From: Butyricicoccus_A sp963601915
GTDB taxonomy: Bacteria > Bacillota > Clostridia > Oscillospirales > Butyricicoccaceae
DNA: 64,000 nt
Direction of reading: 5' to 3'
Assembly: GCA_963601915.1 (NCBI GenBank)
Contig: CAVCGL010000005.1
Location: forward strand, 62,001 to 126,000
Each line of letters begins with the position of its first letter. Position 1 is the first letter of the stretch. Positions 26,809 through 35,200 of the stretch are shown one piece after another. The notes beneath the pieces were generated by a model. It searched no databases, was not told where the DNA came from, and was given only the letters and a program-made list of their open reading frames with translations. Made by a program: the position numbers and the translations under genes.

Positions 26809-26975
26809 GACAGTCGCTTCCTTTCTGAAACTTATAGATTCTTGAAAAATATTATAACATCTTGCTGAAGAAAAAGCAAAAGATTGGCTATCTTTCAAAT
26901 TGACATAACACAAGCAATTTTGTATGCTAGTGTTCGTGAGAAAAAATATAAGAGGAAAGGTAGTACATGTAACAA

Positions 26976-28205
26976 ATGAAACAAGAACAATCTTTTTTCC
27001 AACGCATTGGAAAAGATAAGCGATATATTGTATTAAACTTGTTTTTCGCTTATTTTTCGCTGGGTGTGGCACTCATTATGCTCGGCTCGGTGCTTCCGGT
27101 GCTCAAATCAGACTATGCACTCAATTATCAGGTCGGCGGTATGCTGCTGTCGGTGCAGTCGATTGGCTATGCCGTAGCCGGTCTCGGCGCAGGCTTTCTG
27201 CCGCTGTATTTTGGGCTGAAAAAATCCTTTATTCTGCTGACCTCCGGCACGTGCATCGGCATGGGAATGCTGCTCGCAAGCGGCAATCCGGTTTGGCTGC
27301 TCATTGCGATGGGCTTGATTGGCATCAGTAAGGGCGCAGTGACCAACTATAACAATCAGATCATGACGGAGCTGGCGGAGGGCGATGCCGGTCCGCTCAA
27401 CCTGATGCACGCATTTTTTGCCATTGGCGCATGTCTGGCTCCGCTTATCGTACTGGTATGCGGAAAGATTGATGCGAGCGGTTGGAGACTGGCTGTTTTC
27501 CTGTCGGCAGCAGCTGTTGGTGTGGGACTGATCGCCATGTTCCGCATGAAGATGAGCGATACGCAGCCGACGCAGGAGCACAGCGAAAGCAAAACCAAGG
27601 TATCTTACGGCTTCTTCAAGGAAAAAATCTTTTGGATTACGATGCTCATCTGCTTTTTCTATCAGGGCATTGAGGGAACCATGATGGGTTGGCTGACGTC
27701 GTTCTTTGTCGATTCGCATGTCATGACGGACAGCTTTGCACAGGTAGTCACTTCTGCGCTGTGGATTGCTCTGCTCATTGGCCGCATTAGCTGTTCGCGT
27801 CTGGCTGCAACGTTCAAGCCGGGCCAGATGATTCTGGCAATGGCCATCGGTCAGTTTATCTTTTTGACTATGCTTGTCACGAGCCACAGCTTTGCCGGTA
27901 TGATGATTGCGACGATTGGTTTGGGTCTCAGCATGTCCGGTATGTATGGCACATCGGTATCCAATGCCGGTGATTTGTTCACCCGGTATCCGGTGTGCAT
28001 GGGCTTCTTTGTCTTGATGACCAGCTCCGGTGCCGTGGTTGCTCCGGCGGTTGTCGGTGCCGTAGCAAATGCATCGAATATGCGTTTGGGCATTTCGTGT
28101 CTACTGCTGGCAGCGGTTGCGCTGGTTGTCATGGCGCTCGGCAATGTGCGTATGGGATACCTGCGCCGCCGGAGGGCGAAAAAAGCGAGCAAGCAGCACG
28201 CATAA
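26976..28205 (+). CDS. MFS transporter
   Basis: A 409-aa major facilitator with 12 helices; it resembles the FucP/sugar and drug:proton groups, with GSVLPVLKSDYALNYQVGG in helix 1-2. The start region is odd: the best-placed ATG (26967), 6 bases after GGAAAGG, is followed at once by an in-frame TAA, and the functional ATG is two codons further on at 26976. Translation probably re-initiates or starts at the longer 15-base spacing. It ends with a basic tail before a strong terminator. Cargo unknown. Confidence 0.9.
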   Translation: MKQEQSFFQRIGKDKRYIVLNLFFAYFSLGVALIMLGSVLPVLKSDYALNYQVGGMLLSVQSIGYAVAGLGAGFLPLYFGLKKSFILLTSGTCIGMGMLLASGNPVWLLIAMGLIGISKGAVTNYNNQIMTELAEGDAGPLNLMHAFFAIGACLAPLIVLVCGKIDASGWRLAVFLSAAAVGVGLIAMFRMKMSDTQPTQEHSESKTKVSYGFFKEKIFWITMLICFFYQGIEGTMMGWLTSFFVDSHVMTDSFAQVVTSALWIALLIGRISCSRLAATFKPGQMILAMAIGQFIFLTMLVTSHSFAGMMIATIGLGLSMSGMYGTSVSNAGDLFTRYPVCMGFFVLMTSSGAVVAPAVVGAVANASNMRLGISCLLLAAVALVVMALGNVRMGYLRRRRAKKASKQHA

Positions 28206-28220
28206 GATTGTTGATAGAAT

Positions 28221-28254
28221 AAAATCCCGCGGTTTTTACACCGCGGGATTTTTG
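28221..28254. terminator. Bidirectional terminator between MFS gene and hydA
   Basis: AAATCCCGCGG pairs with CCGCGGGATTT around TTTTTACA, with a T-rich tail on both strands. Confidence 0.88.
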
Positions 28255-28270
28255 TATGTATCAAGAAAAC

Positions 28271-30067
28271 TTACTTATTCACGCCAAAGTGAATGGTCGT
28301 GTCCTCGTCGTTTCGCTGCTGTAAATGCATATTCAGCGGCATAACCCAGCTGTTGTGATCGGTATGCAGCAGTTCTTCTGCCAGCTCGGACATTGGCTCG
28401 CCGAGATAGGTATCGTACAGAATGTTGATTTCCTTGTTCTCGTGCGAGTAACGCAGCGGGCTGAGACGGTCAAGGCTGTACAGCATGTTGCCGCGTGCAT
28501 CAGCAAGCTCGTTTTGCTCGAACGGAATCGGCTGACCGCCGCCGCCGACACAGCCGCCCGGACATGCCATGATTTCTACGAAGTCATAGTGTACCTTGTG
28601 GGTCAGAACCGCCTGAATCAGCTTGCGGGCATTGCCCAGACCGCTGGCAACAGCACAGCGAATGGTCGTGCCGTTGAGGTCAAATTCAGCTTCACGCCAG
28701 CCCTCTTGACCACGAATGGAACGGAAGGCGTCTGCCGGAGCGTTTTCGCCGACAACCGTGTGGTATGCCGTGCGCAGAGCGGCCTCCATAACGCCGCCGG
28801 TTGCGCCGAAGATGACACCGGCACCGGAGCCGATACCGAGCGGAGAATCAAATTCTGCTTCCGGCAGGCTGAATACATTGATGTTCTGCATCCGCATCAG
28901 GCGATCCATTTCACGGGTCGTGAGCACGATGTCAACATCCTGCATGCCGTGCTTTTTGTTTCGGTCAAAGACATGACCGTCTTTTTCTGCCTTTTTTGCA
29001 ATACACGGCATGATCGCAACGCTGCAAATCTTTTCCGGATCAATGCCCATCTTTTCGGCAAAATAGGTCTTGGTAATCGCACCAAACATCTGCATCGGGC
29101 TCTTGGCAGTGGAAATCTGCGGCACGAGCTGCGGGTACTGCGACTTGACAAAGCGCATCCAGCCCGGGCAGCACGACGTGAACATCGGCAGATCCTTCAG
29201 CTCGCCGTTTTGCAGGCGCTTCAGGAATTCGGTGGACTCTTCCATGATGGTCAAATCCGCAGAAAATGCGGTGTCAAAGACATAATCAAAGCCCATCGAG
29301 CGCAGAATGGCAGTCAAGCGGCGAACCGTTGCCATTTCACGCGGCAGACCGTGTGTCTCGCCCCAAGCGGCGCGAACCGCAGGTGCAATCTGTACCACGG
29401 TAATCTTGTTCGGATCGCGCAGGGCATCCAGCACTTCGCGAGTGTCGTCGCGCTCACGCAGCGCACCGACCGGACAGTGCGTGATACACTGTCCGCACAG
29501 AGAGCAGTCAGAATCCTTGATTCGTCGGTTGTATGTGACATCGACGGTCGTGCGGGAGCCGGAACCGCTCATGCCCCAAATGCCCAGCGTCTGAATCTTT
29601 TCGCAGTACTGGACACAGCGCATACATTTGATGCACTTTTGCACATTGCGGTACAGCGGGAAGGTTTCTGTCCAGATGCGCTTGGGCAGATCTTTTTTGT
29701 ATGGATTCTTCAGCAGGCCAAAGTTGTTTGCGACCTGCTGTAATTTACAGTTTCCGGCGCGGACACAGATCGAGCACTCGCCGTCGTGCTGGGAAAGCAG
29801 CAGCTCCACATTGATGCGGCGCGCTTCCAGTGCGCGATGAGAGTTGGTGTGGACGACCATGCCTTCGTATACCAGGTTGTTGCAGGAGGAGACCAGACGG
29901 CTTTCTCCTTCGACCTCTACGCAGCAAATGCGGCACGCGCCGATTTCATTGATTTCCTTGAGATAGCACAGGGAAGGAATGGTGACGCCGGCCTTGGCAG
30001 CGGCTTCCATAATCGTTGTGCCTTCCGGTACGCGGACGGCGATGCCGTTGATAATTACATTTACCAT
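28271..30067 (-). CDS. hydA: [FeFe] hydrogenase catalytic subunit HydA
   Basis: A 598-aa cytoplasmic [FeFe] hydrogenase that makes or uses H2. Domains in order: N-terminal [2Fe-2S] ferredoxin (Cys in SLCYL, GACRICCVEV), the His-Cys3 [4Fe-4S] site (SQHDGECSICVRAGNC), two ferredoxin [4Fe-4S] sites (CIKCMRCVQYC, CSLCGQCITHC), then the H-cluster motifs TSCCPGW, MPCIAKKAE and MACPGGCVGGGGQP, all complete. It overlaps the preceding NuoF/GltD-like gene by 7 bases, so the two proteins are made together and probably form a complex. Maturases HydE and HydF are not in this window. Confidence 0.96.
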   Translation of the reverse strand: MVNVIINGIAVRVPEGTTIMEAAAKAGVTIPSLCYLKEINEIGACRICCVEVEGESRLVSSCNNLVYEGMVVHTNSHRALEARRINVELLLSQHDGECSICVRAGNCKLQQVANNFGLLKNPYKKDLPKRIWTETFPLYRNVQKCIKCMRCVQYCEKIQTLGIWGMSGSGSRTTVDVTYNRRIKDSDCSLCGQCITHCPVGALRERDDTREVLDALRDPNKITVVQIAPAVRAAWGETHGLPREMATVRRLTAILRSMGFDYVFDTAFSADLTIMEESTEFLKRLQNGELKDLPMFTSCCPGWMRFVKSQYPQLVPQISTAKSPMQMFGAITKTYFAEKMGIDPEKICSVAIMPCIAKKAEKDGHVFDRNKKHGMQDVDIVLTTREMDRLMRMQNINVFSLPEAEFDSPLGIGSGAGVIFGATGGVMEAALRTAYHTVVGENAPADAFRSIRGQEGWREAEFDLNGTTIRCAVASGLGNARKLIQAVLTHKVHYDFVEIMACPGGCVGGGGQPIPFEQNELADARGNMLYSLDRLSPLRYSHENKEINILYDTYLGEPMSELAEELLHTDHNSWVMPLNMHLQQRNDEDTTIHFGVNK

Positions 30068-31899
30068 TGTCTCATTCGACCTCCTCTAAAGTTGCCGTAG
30101 CCGTAATGATCGCAGCGCAGGCAGCGGGAAGATTCCTGCAGAACCTCTTCCTCTGTCATGCCCTCCTTGATGTCGTCAAAGTTATCGACACATTCACACG
30201 CCGGACGGGTGCGGACGTTGACGCGGCCGCAAGCCGTTGTCGGAGAAAGCGGAGCCTCCGGAATATCCTCGACAGCGGCATGAATGACATGATTGTAGCC
30301 GAGGAAGTTGTCGATATTCGCAGCGGCAACTTTACCGGCAGCAATTGCGCGGATAACCGTGGACGGACCGGTTACGGCGTCACCGCCTGCGAAGGTCTTG
30401 GTGCTGCCCTCTACGATACTATCCGGCAGAGCAGAGAAGCGTTCCCGATTGACGGCGATACCAGCGGCAGCAAATGCCTTGGAGTCGATGCCCTGACCGA
30501 TTGCCACGATGACAATGTCGCACGGAATGACGTTTTCTTCCTTGGTTGCTTTGATTGGACGCGGTCTGCCGTCTCTGCCGACAGGACCGATGTGCTGCGG
30601 CTGGGTGATAAGCGCGGTGACATTGCCGTCTTCGTCTTGCTCAATGCGCAGCGGAGCCTGCAACGGCAGAATGGTAACGCCTTCTGCGGCTGCCTCTGCA
30701 ATCTCTTCGGACAGTGCTGTCATATCGTCGACACGGCGGCGATAGACGGTAGTGACATTGGAAGCGCCCAGACGAATTGCCGTGCGGCTGGCGTCCATGG
30801 ATACATTGCCGCCGCCGATGACGCAGACGCGCTTGCCGGTCAGATCCGGCGGATTGCCTTCGCCGATGGCGCGCAGCATAGCAACAGCGGAAACAACGCC
30901 GTTGCTGTCCTCACCGGGAATACCGACCTTGCGGTCTACGTGGGCACCGATGCACAGCAGAACCGCATCGTATTCGCGCTCAATATCGACAACCTGAATG
31001 TCCTTGCCGACGGAAATATCGGTATGTACTTCAACACCGGTGCTGAGAATGACATCAATATCATTTTGCAGCATGTCCTCCGGCAGACGATAACGCGGAA
31101 TGCCGTAACGCAGCATACCGCCCAGCTTTGGGCGCTGTTCGTAAACGACGGTCTGATGGCCCATCAGCTGTAAGTAGAAGGCACAGGTCAGACCGCACGG
31201 GCCGCCGCCGATGATGGCAACGCGCTTGCCGGTAGACGGCTGGTTGGCAACCGGTGCAACGTGCAGGGCGTGGGTGACAGCGTAATGCTTGATGCCGCAG
31301 ATGTTGACGGCGTCATCCACCATGTTTCTGCGGCAGCGTGCTTCACACGGATGCTCACAGATAAAGGCACAGGCGGTCGGGAACGGATTGTCCTTGCGGA
31401 TGAGCTTTACGGCATCCTCGCAGCGACCGGCGCGCACGAGAGCGATATAGCCCGGAATATCTACGTGAGCCGGACACAGAGCAACACAAGGAACCGGCTG
31501 TGTCAGGCCGCTGGTGCAGCGGTTGTTGAGCACGTGCTCCTCATAATCATCGCGGAAGCCCTGAACACCGCGCAGCACCATACCGGCAGCCTCGTAGCCA
31601 ATGGCACAGTCTGCGGTTTCCAGAATCGTACGGGCGGTACGCTCAATGCGGTCAATGGTCTCTAAAGTGGCGCGCTCGCTCAGAACGTCATCCATGAGAC
31701 TGGCAAGCTGGCCCAGTCCGATACGGCATGGGGCACATTTGCCGCAGGTTTGTGCATGACACAGCTTTAGAAAACCGAGAGAAATATCCACTGGACATAG
31801 TCCCGGAGGGCTGGCTGCAATACGGCGCTCCAGATCTTGGTACAGACCCTCGACAACAGTTTGCGCCTGGTTCGGGGTATCGAGACTTAATCTGCTCAA
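30061..31899 (-). CDS. NuoF-type iron-sulfur domain fused to GltD-like FAD/NAD(P)H oxidoreductase
   Basis: A 612-aa electron-transfer partner of HydA. Residues about 30-125 are the C-terminal [4Fe-4S] domain of NuoF/HydB (CGKCAPCRIG then a fourth Cys in ADCAIGY); the FMN/NADH-binding part of NuoF is absent. From about 140 it is GltD/NfnB-like: CPAHVDIPGYI and CEHPCEARCRR clusters, FAD loop GGGPCGLTCA, nucleotide loop GGGNVSMDASRTA, and GGDAVTGPSTVIRAI. A last Cys pair (SSRCLRCD) closes the protein. It probably passes electrons between NAD(P)H and HydA. It is first in the operon. Confidence 0.88.
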   Translation of the reverse strand: MSRLSLDTPNQAQTVVEGLYQDLERRIAASPPGLCPVDISLGFLKLCHAQTCGKCAPCRIGLGQLASLMDDVLSERATLETIDRIERTARTILETADCAIGYEAAGMVLRGVQGFRDDYEEHVLNNRCTSGLTQPVPCVALCPAHVDIPGYIALVRAGRCEDAVKLIRKDNPFPTACAFICEHPCEARCRRNMVDDAVNICGIKHYAVTHALHVAPVANQPSTGKRVAIIGGGPCGLTCAFYLQLMGHQTVVYEQRPKLGGMLRYGIPRYRLPEDMLQNDIDVILSTGVEVHTDISVGKDIQVVDIEREYDAVLLCIGAHVDRKVGIPGEDSNGVVSAVAMLRAIGEGNPPDLTGKRVCVIGGGNVSMDASRTAIRLGASNVTTVYRRRVDDMTALSEEIAEAAAEGVTILPLQAPLRIEQDEDGNVTALITQPQHIGPVGRDGRPRPIKATKEENVIPCDIVIVAIGQGIDSKAFAAAGIAVNRERFSALPDSIVEGSTKTFAGGDAVTGPSTVIRAIAAGKVAAANIDNFLGYNHVIHAAVEDIPEAPLSPTTACGRVNVRTRPACECVDNFDDIKEGMTEEEVLQESSRCLRCDHYGYGNFRGGRMRQW

Positions 31900-31966
31900 A
31901 TCGACTCACTCCTCACTCATAAATATGAAAATGTACGAAAACGAAAAATAGATAATACTTATCCCT

Positions 31967-31995
31967 ATTTTACCGCATCGTACAGATATTTGCAA
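31967..31995 (-). promoter_or_regulatory. Promoter of the hydrogenase operon
   Basis: On the minus strand, TTGCAA (31995-31990) and TAAAAT (31972-31967) with 17 bases between, 68 bases upstream of the NuoF/GltD-like start. I see no Rex-type palindrome nearby. Confidence 0.6.
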
Positions 31996-32116
31996 TAAAA
32001 TCAACCAGAAAAAGCTCAAAAAACGAGAAGTTACAAAATAAATCGGATATTCTGCCTAAAAATAAAAGGAAAATAAGATGACGTTTTGACATGCCATGAC
32101 GGCAAACATGCAAAAG

Positions 32117-32157
32117 CAAAAAAATCCCGCAGGCACATGACGGCGTGCCTGCGGGAA
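32117..32157 (-). terminator. Intrinsic terminator after hydG
   Basis: CCCGCAGGCAC pairs with GTGCCTGCGGG and is followed on the minus strand by seven T. It separates hydG from the hydrogenase structural genes, which therefore use their own promoter. Confidence 0.88.
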
Positions 32158-32173
32158 CGGAAAAAGACGGAAA

Positions 32174-33589
32174 TTAGAAACGGAAATCGCGCTGACCCTC
32201 GTGAATATTTTCAATGTACGCCGTTGCTTTTTCTCGCACGGCTTCATTCGGGATGGTGAGCAGTTCTTTCTTGATGAGGGCTTCACCAATCGCACGTGTT
32301 TCCGGAGACGCATAGTCTTCCAGATATTCCTTGAGCGTCATCAAGGCGTTCGGATGACAGCAGTTGACAATCTGTTTGCTCTTGAGCAGAGACATGAATC
32401 GGTCGCCGGTTCTTCCGGCGCGATAACATGCCGTGCAGAAGCTCGGCACATAGCCGAGATCCATCAACCAGTGGACGACTTCATCCAGCGTGCGGCGGTC
32501 GTCGACTTCAAACTGGGTGGTATCATCCGGACGATCTTCTTCGGTGTAGCCGCCGACACTGGTGCGGGAACCGCCACTGATTTGCGAGATACCCAGATTC
32601 AGAACGCGCTCACGGCTTGCCTGACTCTCGCGGGTGGAGACGATCATGCCGGTATACGGTACGGCAATGCGGATACAGGCGACGATTTTGGCAAAGGTAT
32701 CATCGGAAATGCCGTTGTCAAAGACCTCTGGGTCAATGTCATCTGCACGGCGGACGCGCGGCACGCTGATGGTGTGCGGGCCAACGCCCTTATATGCCTC
32801 CAGATGCTCAGCGTGCATGATGATGCCGGTAAAGTCGTAGCGGTAGTTGTTCAGACCGAACAGCACGCCGAGACCGACATCGTCAATGCCGCCGTCCATG
32901 GCGCGATCCATCGCTTCCGTGTGATACGCATAATCCGACTTCGGGCCGGACGGATGCAGCTGTTCATACGACTTTTTGTTGTATGTCTCTTGGAACAGGA
33001 TATAGGTGCCGATGCCTGCGTCCTTGAGCTTGCGGTAGTTTTCCACTGTCGTTGCGGCAATGTTGACGTTGACACGGCGAATGGCACCGTTTTTGTGCTT
33101 GATACTGTAAATGGTTTGGATGGATTCCAGAATGTATTCGAGCGGGTTGTGAATCGGATCCTCACCGGCTTCCAGCGCCAGCCGCTTGTGTCCCATGTCC
33201 TGCAAGGCGATAACTTCCTGACGGATTTCTTCCTGGGTCAGCTTTTTACGCGGAATATGGTGATTTTTCGCGTGATACGGACAGTATTCGCAGCCGTTGA
33301 TGCAGTAGTTGGACAGATACAGCGGCGCAAACATGACGATGCGGTTGCCGTAAAATTCCTCTTTGATTTTGCGGGCGAGCGCATAGATTTTTTCGTTTTC
33401 GTCCTCCAGCTCGCAGTCGAGAAGAACAATGGCTTCCTTGTGGGAAATGCCCTTCATCTTTGCTGCTTTTTCCAGGATCTGGTCAATGACTTCGCGGTTA
33501 TTTTTGTTTTTTTCTGCGTAGACAAGACATTCGCGGATTTCTTCATCGCTGATGAATTCCTCTGCCTTCGGTGACATCACGTTGTACAT
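32174..33589 (-). CDS. hydG: HydG, radical SAM tyrosine lyase for H-cluster assembly
   Basis: HydG cleaves tyrosine to p-cresol and supplies the CO and CN ligands of the H-cluster. The 471-aa protein has the radical SAM motif CINGCEYC in a YLSNYCINGCEYCPYHAK context, and the C-terminal auxiliary cluster cysteines in CTACYRAGRTGDRFM. It begins 25 bases after the TM1266-type regulator on the same strand, a common pairing in Clostridia. It matures the HydA encoded next door. Confidence 0.96.
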   Translation of the reverse strand: MYNVMSPKAEEFISDEEIRECLVYAEKNKNNREVIDQILEKAAKMKGISHKEAIVLLDCELEDENEKIYALARKIKEEFYGNRIVMFAPLYLSNYCINGCEYCPYHAKNHHIPRKKLTQEEIRQEVIALQDMGHKRLALEAGEDPIHNPLEYILESIQTIYSIKHKNGAIRRVNVNIAATTVENYRKLKDAGIGTYILFQETYNKKSYEQLHPSGPKSDYAYHTEAMDRAMDGGIDDVGLGVLFGLNNYRYDFTGIIMHAEHLEAYKGVGPHTISVPRVRRADDIDPEVFDNGISDDTFAKIVACIRIAVPYTGMIVSTRESQASRERVLNLGISQISGGSRTSVGGYTEEDRPDDTTQFEVDDRRTLDEVVHWLMDLGYVPSFCTACYRAGRTGDRFMSLLKSKQIVNCCHPNALMTLKEYLEDYASPETRAIGEALIKKELLTIPNEAVREKATAYIENIHEGQRDFRF

Positions 33590-33614
33590 ACAATTTCCTC
33601 CTGATTTCTCTCTC

Positions 33615-33863
33615 TTACAGCTTGGAATACACGGATTTTGCCGTCACGCCGTCCAGCATACCGATTTTTCCGGACATAGCGCTGATAATGGATACCGGCG
33701 CATCGACAGCGATACTGATGAGCGAGATATGCCGCTTTTCATACGGCAGACCCATGCGGCCGATGATATATTTTCGATACTCGTGCAGAATTTCGTTGAG
33801 CTGGTCGATGTGATCGGCACGTTCGACGACAATGGCGAGAATCGCAACGCGGGTTTCTTCCAT
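33615..33863 (-). CDS. TM1266-type iron-only hydrogenase system regulator
   Basis: An 82-aa ACT-like (ferredoxin-fold) protein of the TM1266 family, found with hydEFG genes and thought to regulate them. Starts MEETRVAILAIVVE and ends in the DGVTAKSVYSKL pattern typical of the family. The ATG at 33863 follows GAGGAGGAG. It leads the hydG unit and is preceded by a leader with a terminator hairpin. Molecular function not established in the family as far as I know. Confidence 0.88.
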   Translation of the reverse strand: MEETRVAILAIVVERADHIDQLNEILHEYRKYIIGRMGLPYEKRHISLISIAVDAPVSIISAMSGKIGMLDGVTAKSVYSKL

Positions 33864-34040
33864 AGTAAACTCCTCCTCATACATATAAAAACATCCCTGC
33901 GCGGCTGCGCAGGGATGCAACGAGCTTGTTGTTCACATCCGTCTTTCCCGTGAGAAATTGGATTCTTGCGGGGCAGTCCATGTGCAGTCAGCAGCGGTTT
34001 GCAGTGAGAAGAAACCTTCTGCCTGCGCACCGATATTATA
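33864..34040 (-). promoter_or_regulatory. Structured leader with attenuator upstream of the TM1266/hydG unit
   Basis: A TATAAT (34040-34035 on minus, weak -35) starts an RNA near 34028. After about 110 nt it can form a terminator: CATCCCTGCGC (33917-33907) with GCGCAGGGATG (33902-33892) then UUUUU. A competing hairpin pairs GGAUG (33940-33936) and CAAC (33931-33928) with GUUGCAUCC (33921-33913), leaving a 4-nt bulge. The two structures exclude each other, as in attenuators. The upstream 90 nt contains GGCAG/CUGCC pairing and may be an aptamer. I cannot match it to a known riboswitch. Confidence 0.6.
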
Positions 34041-34087
34041 CTAACTATATCATAGATTGCCGAAAAAGTACATGGGGATGCTGCTGT

Positions 34088-34864
34088 TTACGCCTCGTCT
34101 TCGATGACGAACTGACTGTCCAGATGTAATTCATAGCGGACACGGTCAGCGATGGTCAAAATCAGTTCGCGGTTTGGTGGACGGCGCACAGCGCTGAAGC
34201 CTGCCATGCGTCCGCCGGAACGCTTCCACGCGATTTCCACGGCATTTCGGATGTCGCGTTCGACGCTTGTCCATGTCGTGTGATATTTCCGTGCGACAGC
34301 CGGATACAGGATTTTGGTCACTGACTCTGCGACAGAAGGATCCTTCAGTGTCATGAGAATGCATTCTCGTGCATATCGATAACCGGCGACATGCGCGGGC
34401 AAGTGCAGACTGTTGATAATCTGCGTGACGCGGCGCGAAATATCGTAGGCAGAGGGCTGTCGATGCTCGGAGGAAAATCGACGCGGAATACAGCCATACC
34501 GTACGATCAGTTCCACAAGGGCTGACAAGTCGATGGGCTTGCGCAGGAAAAAGCTGACACCGAGTCGGTCGCATTCTGCCACGGTATGCGTCGAGGCAAA
34601 CGAGGAAAGAACAAAGATGACAGGACATTGTTCTGCCGGCAGGTTGTGCAGCTCCTTGAGAACAGAGAGGGCGTTGTTGCCCGGGATCATCAAATCAATC
34701 AGCAGGGCATTCGGCTGTTCCCGTAGGATTATATCAGTTAATCCATCGCCGGAAGTGTAGATGCCAGTAATCGACAGTTCTGATGAGGACTCGATAGCCG
34801 ATGAGAGCGCACGGGTGAAGATAGAATCGTCCGATGCAATCATGATACGAGTGAGCGATAACAT
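34088..34864 (-). CDS. spo0A: Spo0A-like response regulator
   Basis: A 258-aa response regulator. The N-terminal receiver has the acidic pair (ASDDS), phospho-acceptor Asp in LLIDLMIPG, and Lys in LRKPIDL. The C-terminal domain is clearly Spo0A: PAHVAGYRYARECILM, then ILYPAVARKYHTT and SVERDIRNAVEIAWKR, the recognition helix. The receiver is more divergent than the DNA-binding domain, and the usual spoIVB neighbour is absent, so it may be the master sporulation regulator in a new place or a paralogue. A promoter and 0A-box sequences lie upstream, suggesting self-regulation. Confidence 0.85.
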   Translation of the reverse strand: MLSLTRIMIASDDSIFTRALSSAIESSSELSITGIYTSGDGLTDIILREQPNALLIDLMIPGNNALSVLKELHNLPAEQCPVIFVLSSFASTHTVAECDRLGVSFFLRKPIDLSALVELIVRYGCIPRRFSSEHRQPSAYDISRRVTQIINSLHLPAHVAGYRYARECILMTLKDPSVAESVTKILYPAVARKYHTTWTSVERDIRNAVEIAWKRSGGRMAGFSAVRRPPNRELILTIADRVRYELHLDSQFVIEDEA

Positions 34865-34927
34865 AATAAAATCCCCTTTTTATAAAATTTTTGCTTGGCG
34901 TATGTTTGTGTATGCCTTGTATATACT

Positions 34928-34956
34928 ACTATACCGGAATTTGCAAAAATGGACAA
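34928..34956 (-). promoter_or_regulatory. Promoter of the Spo0A-like gene
   Basis: On the minus strand TTGTCC (34956-34951) and TATAGT (34933-34928) with 17 bases between, 64 bases before the start codon. Confidence 0.65.
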
Positions 34957-34992
34957 TGACGGAGTTGTACAAAAAGTTGCTCAAATCGAAGG

Positions 34993-35142
34993 ATCGACAA
35001 AAGTGAGTTGCAACAAATAACCTTGTATAAATCAAAGATTTTAGGGAAAAAAGCGAGAATTTGCACGAATTAAAAAGGTGTTTTCCATCGGTGAAAATGA
35101 CGATAAATAAGATGTTTAGAATTATCGCGCCGATTCGACAAA
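34993..35142. promoter_or_regulatory. 0A-box-like sites upstream of the Spo0A-like gene
   Basis: TTCGACAAA (35134-35142) is the complement of the extended 0A box TTTGTCGAA. ATCGACAAA (34993-35001) differs from it by one base. Both lie in the 336-base gap between this gene and putP, upstream of the promoter at 34928-34956. The rest of the gap is the putP terminator and AT-rich sequence. Confidence 0.5.
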
Positions 35143-35146
35143 CAGC

Positions 35147-35187
35147 GAAAAAAACAACAGATCTCCCGATATTTTCGGGAGATCTGT
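35147..35187 (-). terminator. Intrinsic terminator after putP
   Basis: ACAGATCTCCCGA pairs with TCGGGAGATCTGT, followed on the minus strand by TTGTTTTTTT. Confidence 0.85.
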
Positions 35188-35200
35188 GCAAAATGTGCGA

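Noticed and set aside
26809..27072. Upstream 88-codon extension of the third MATE gene
   Set aside because: No ribosome binding site, overlaps the MFS promoter region, and would put an extra hydrophobic segment before the normal MATE N-terminus.
33864..34040. T-box leader upstream of the TM1266/hydG unit (hydG uses tyrosine)
   Set aside because: No UGGN-type bulge in the antiterminator and no T-box core sequence; the leader is also short for a T-box.
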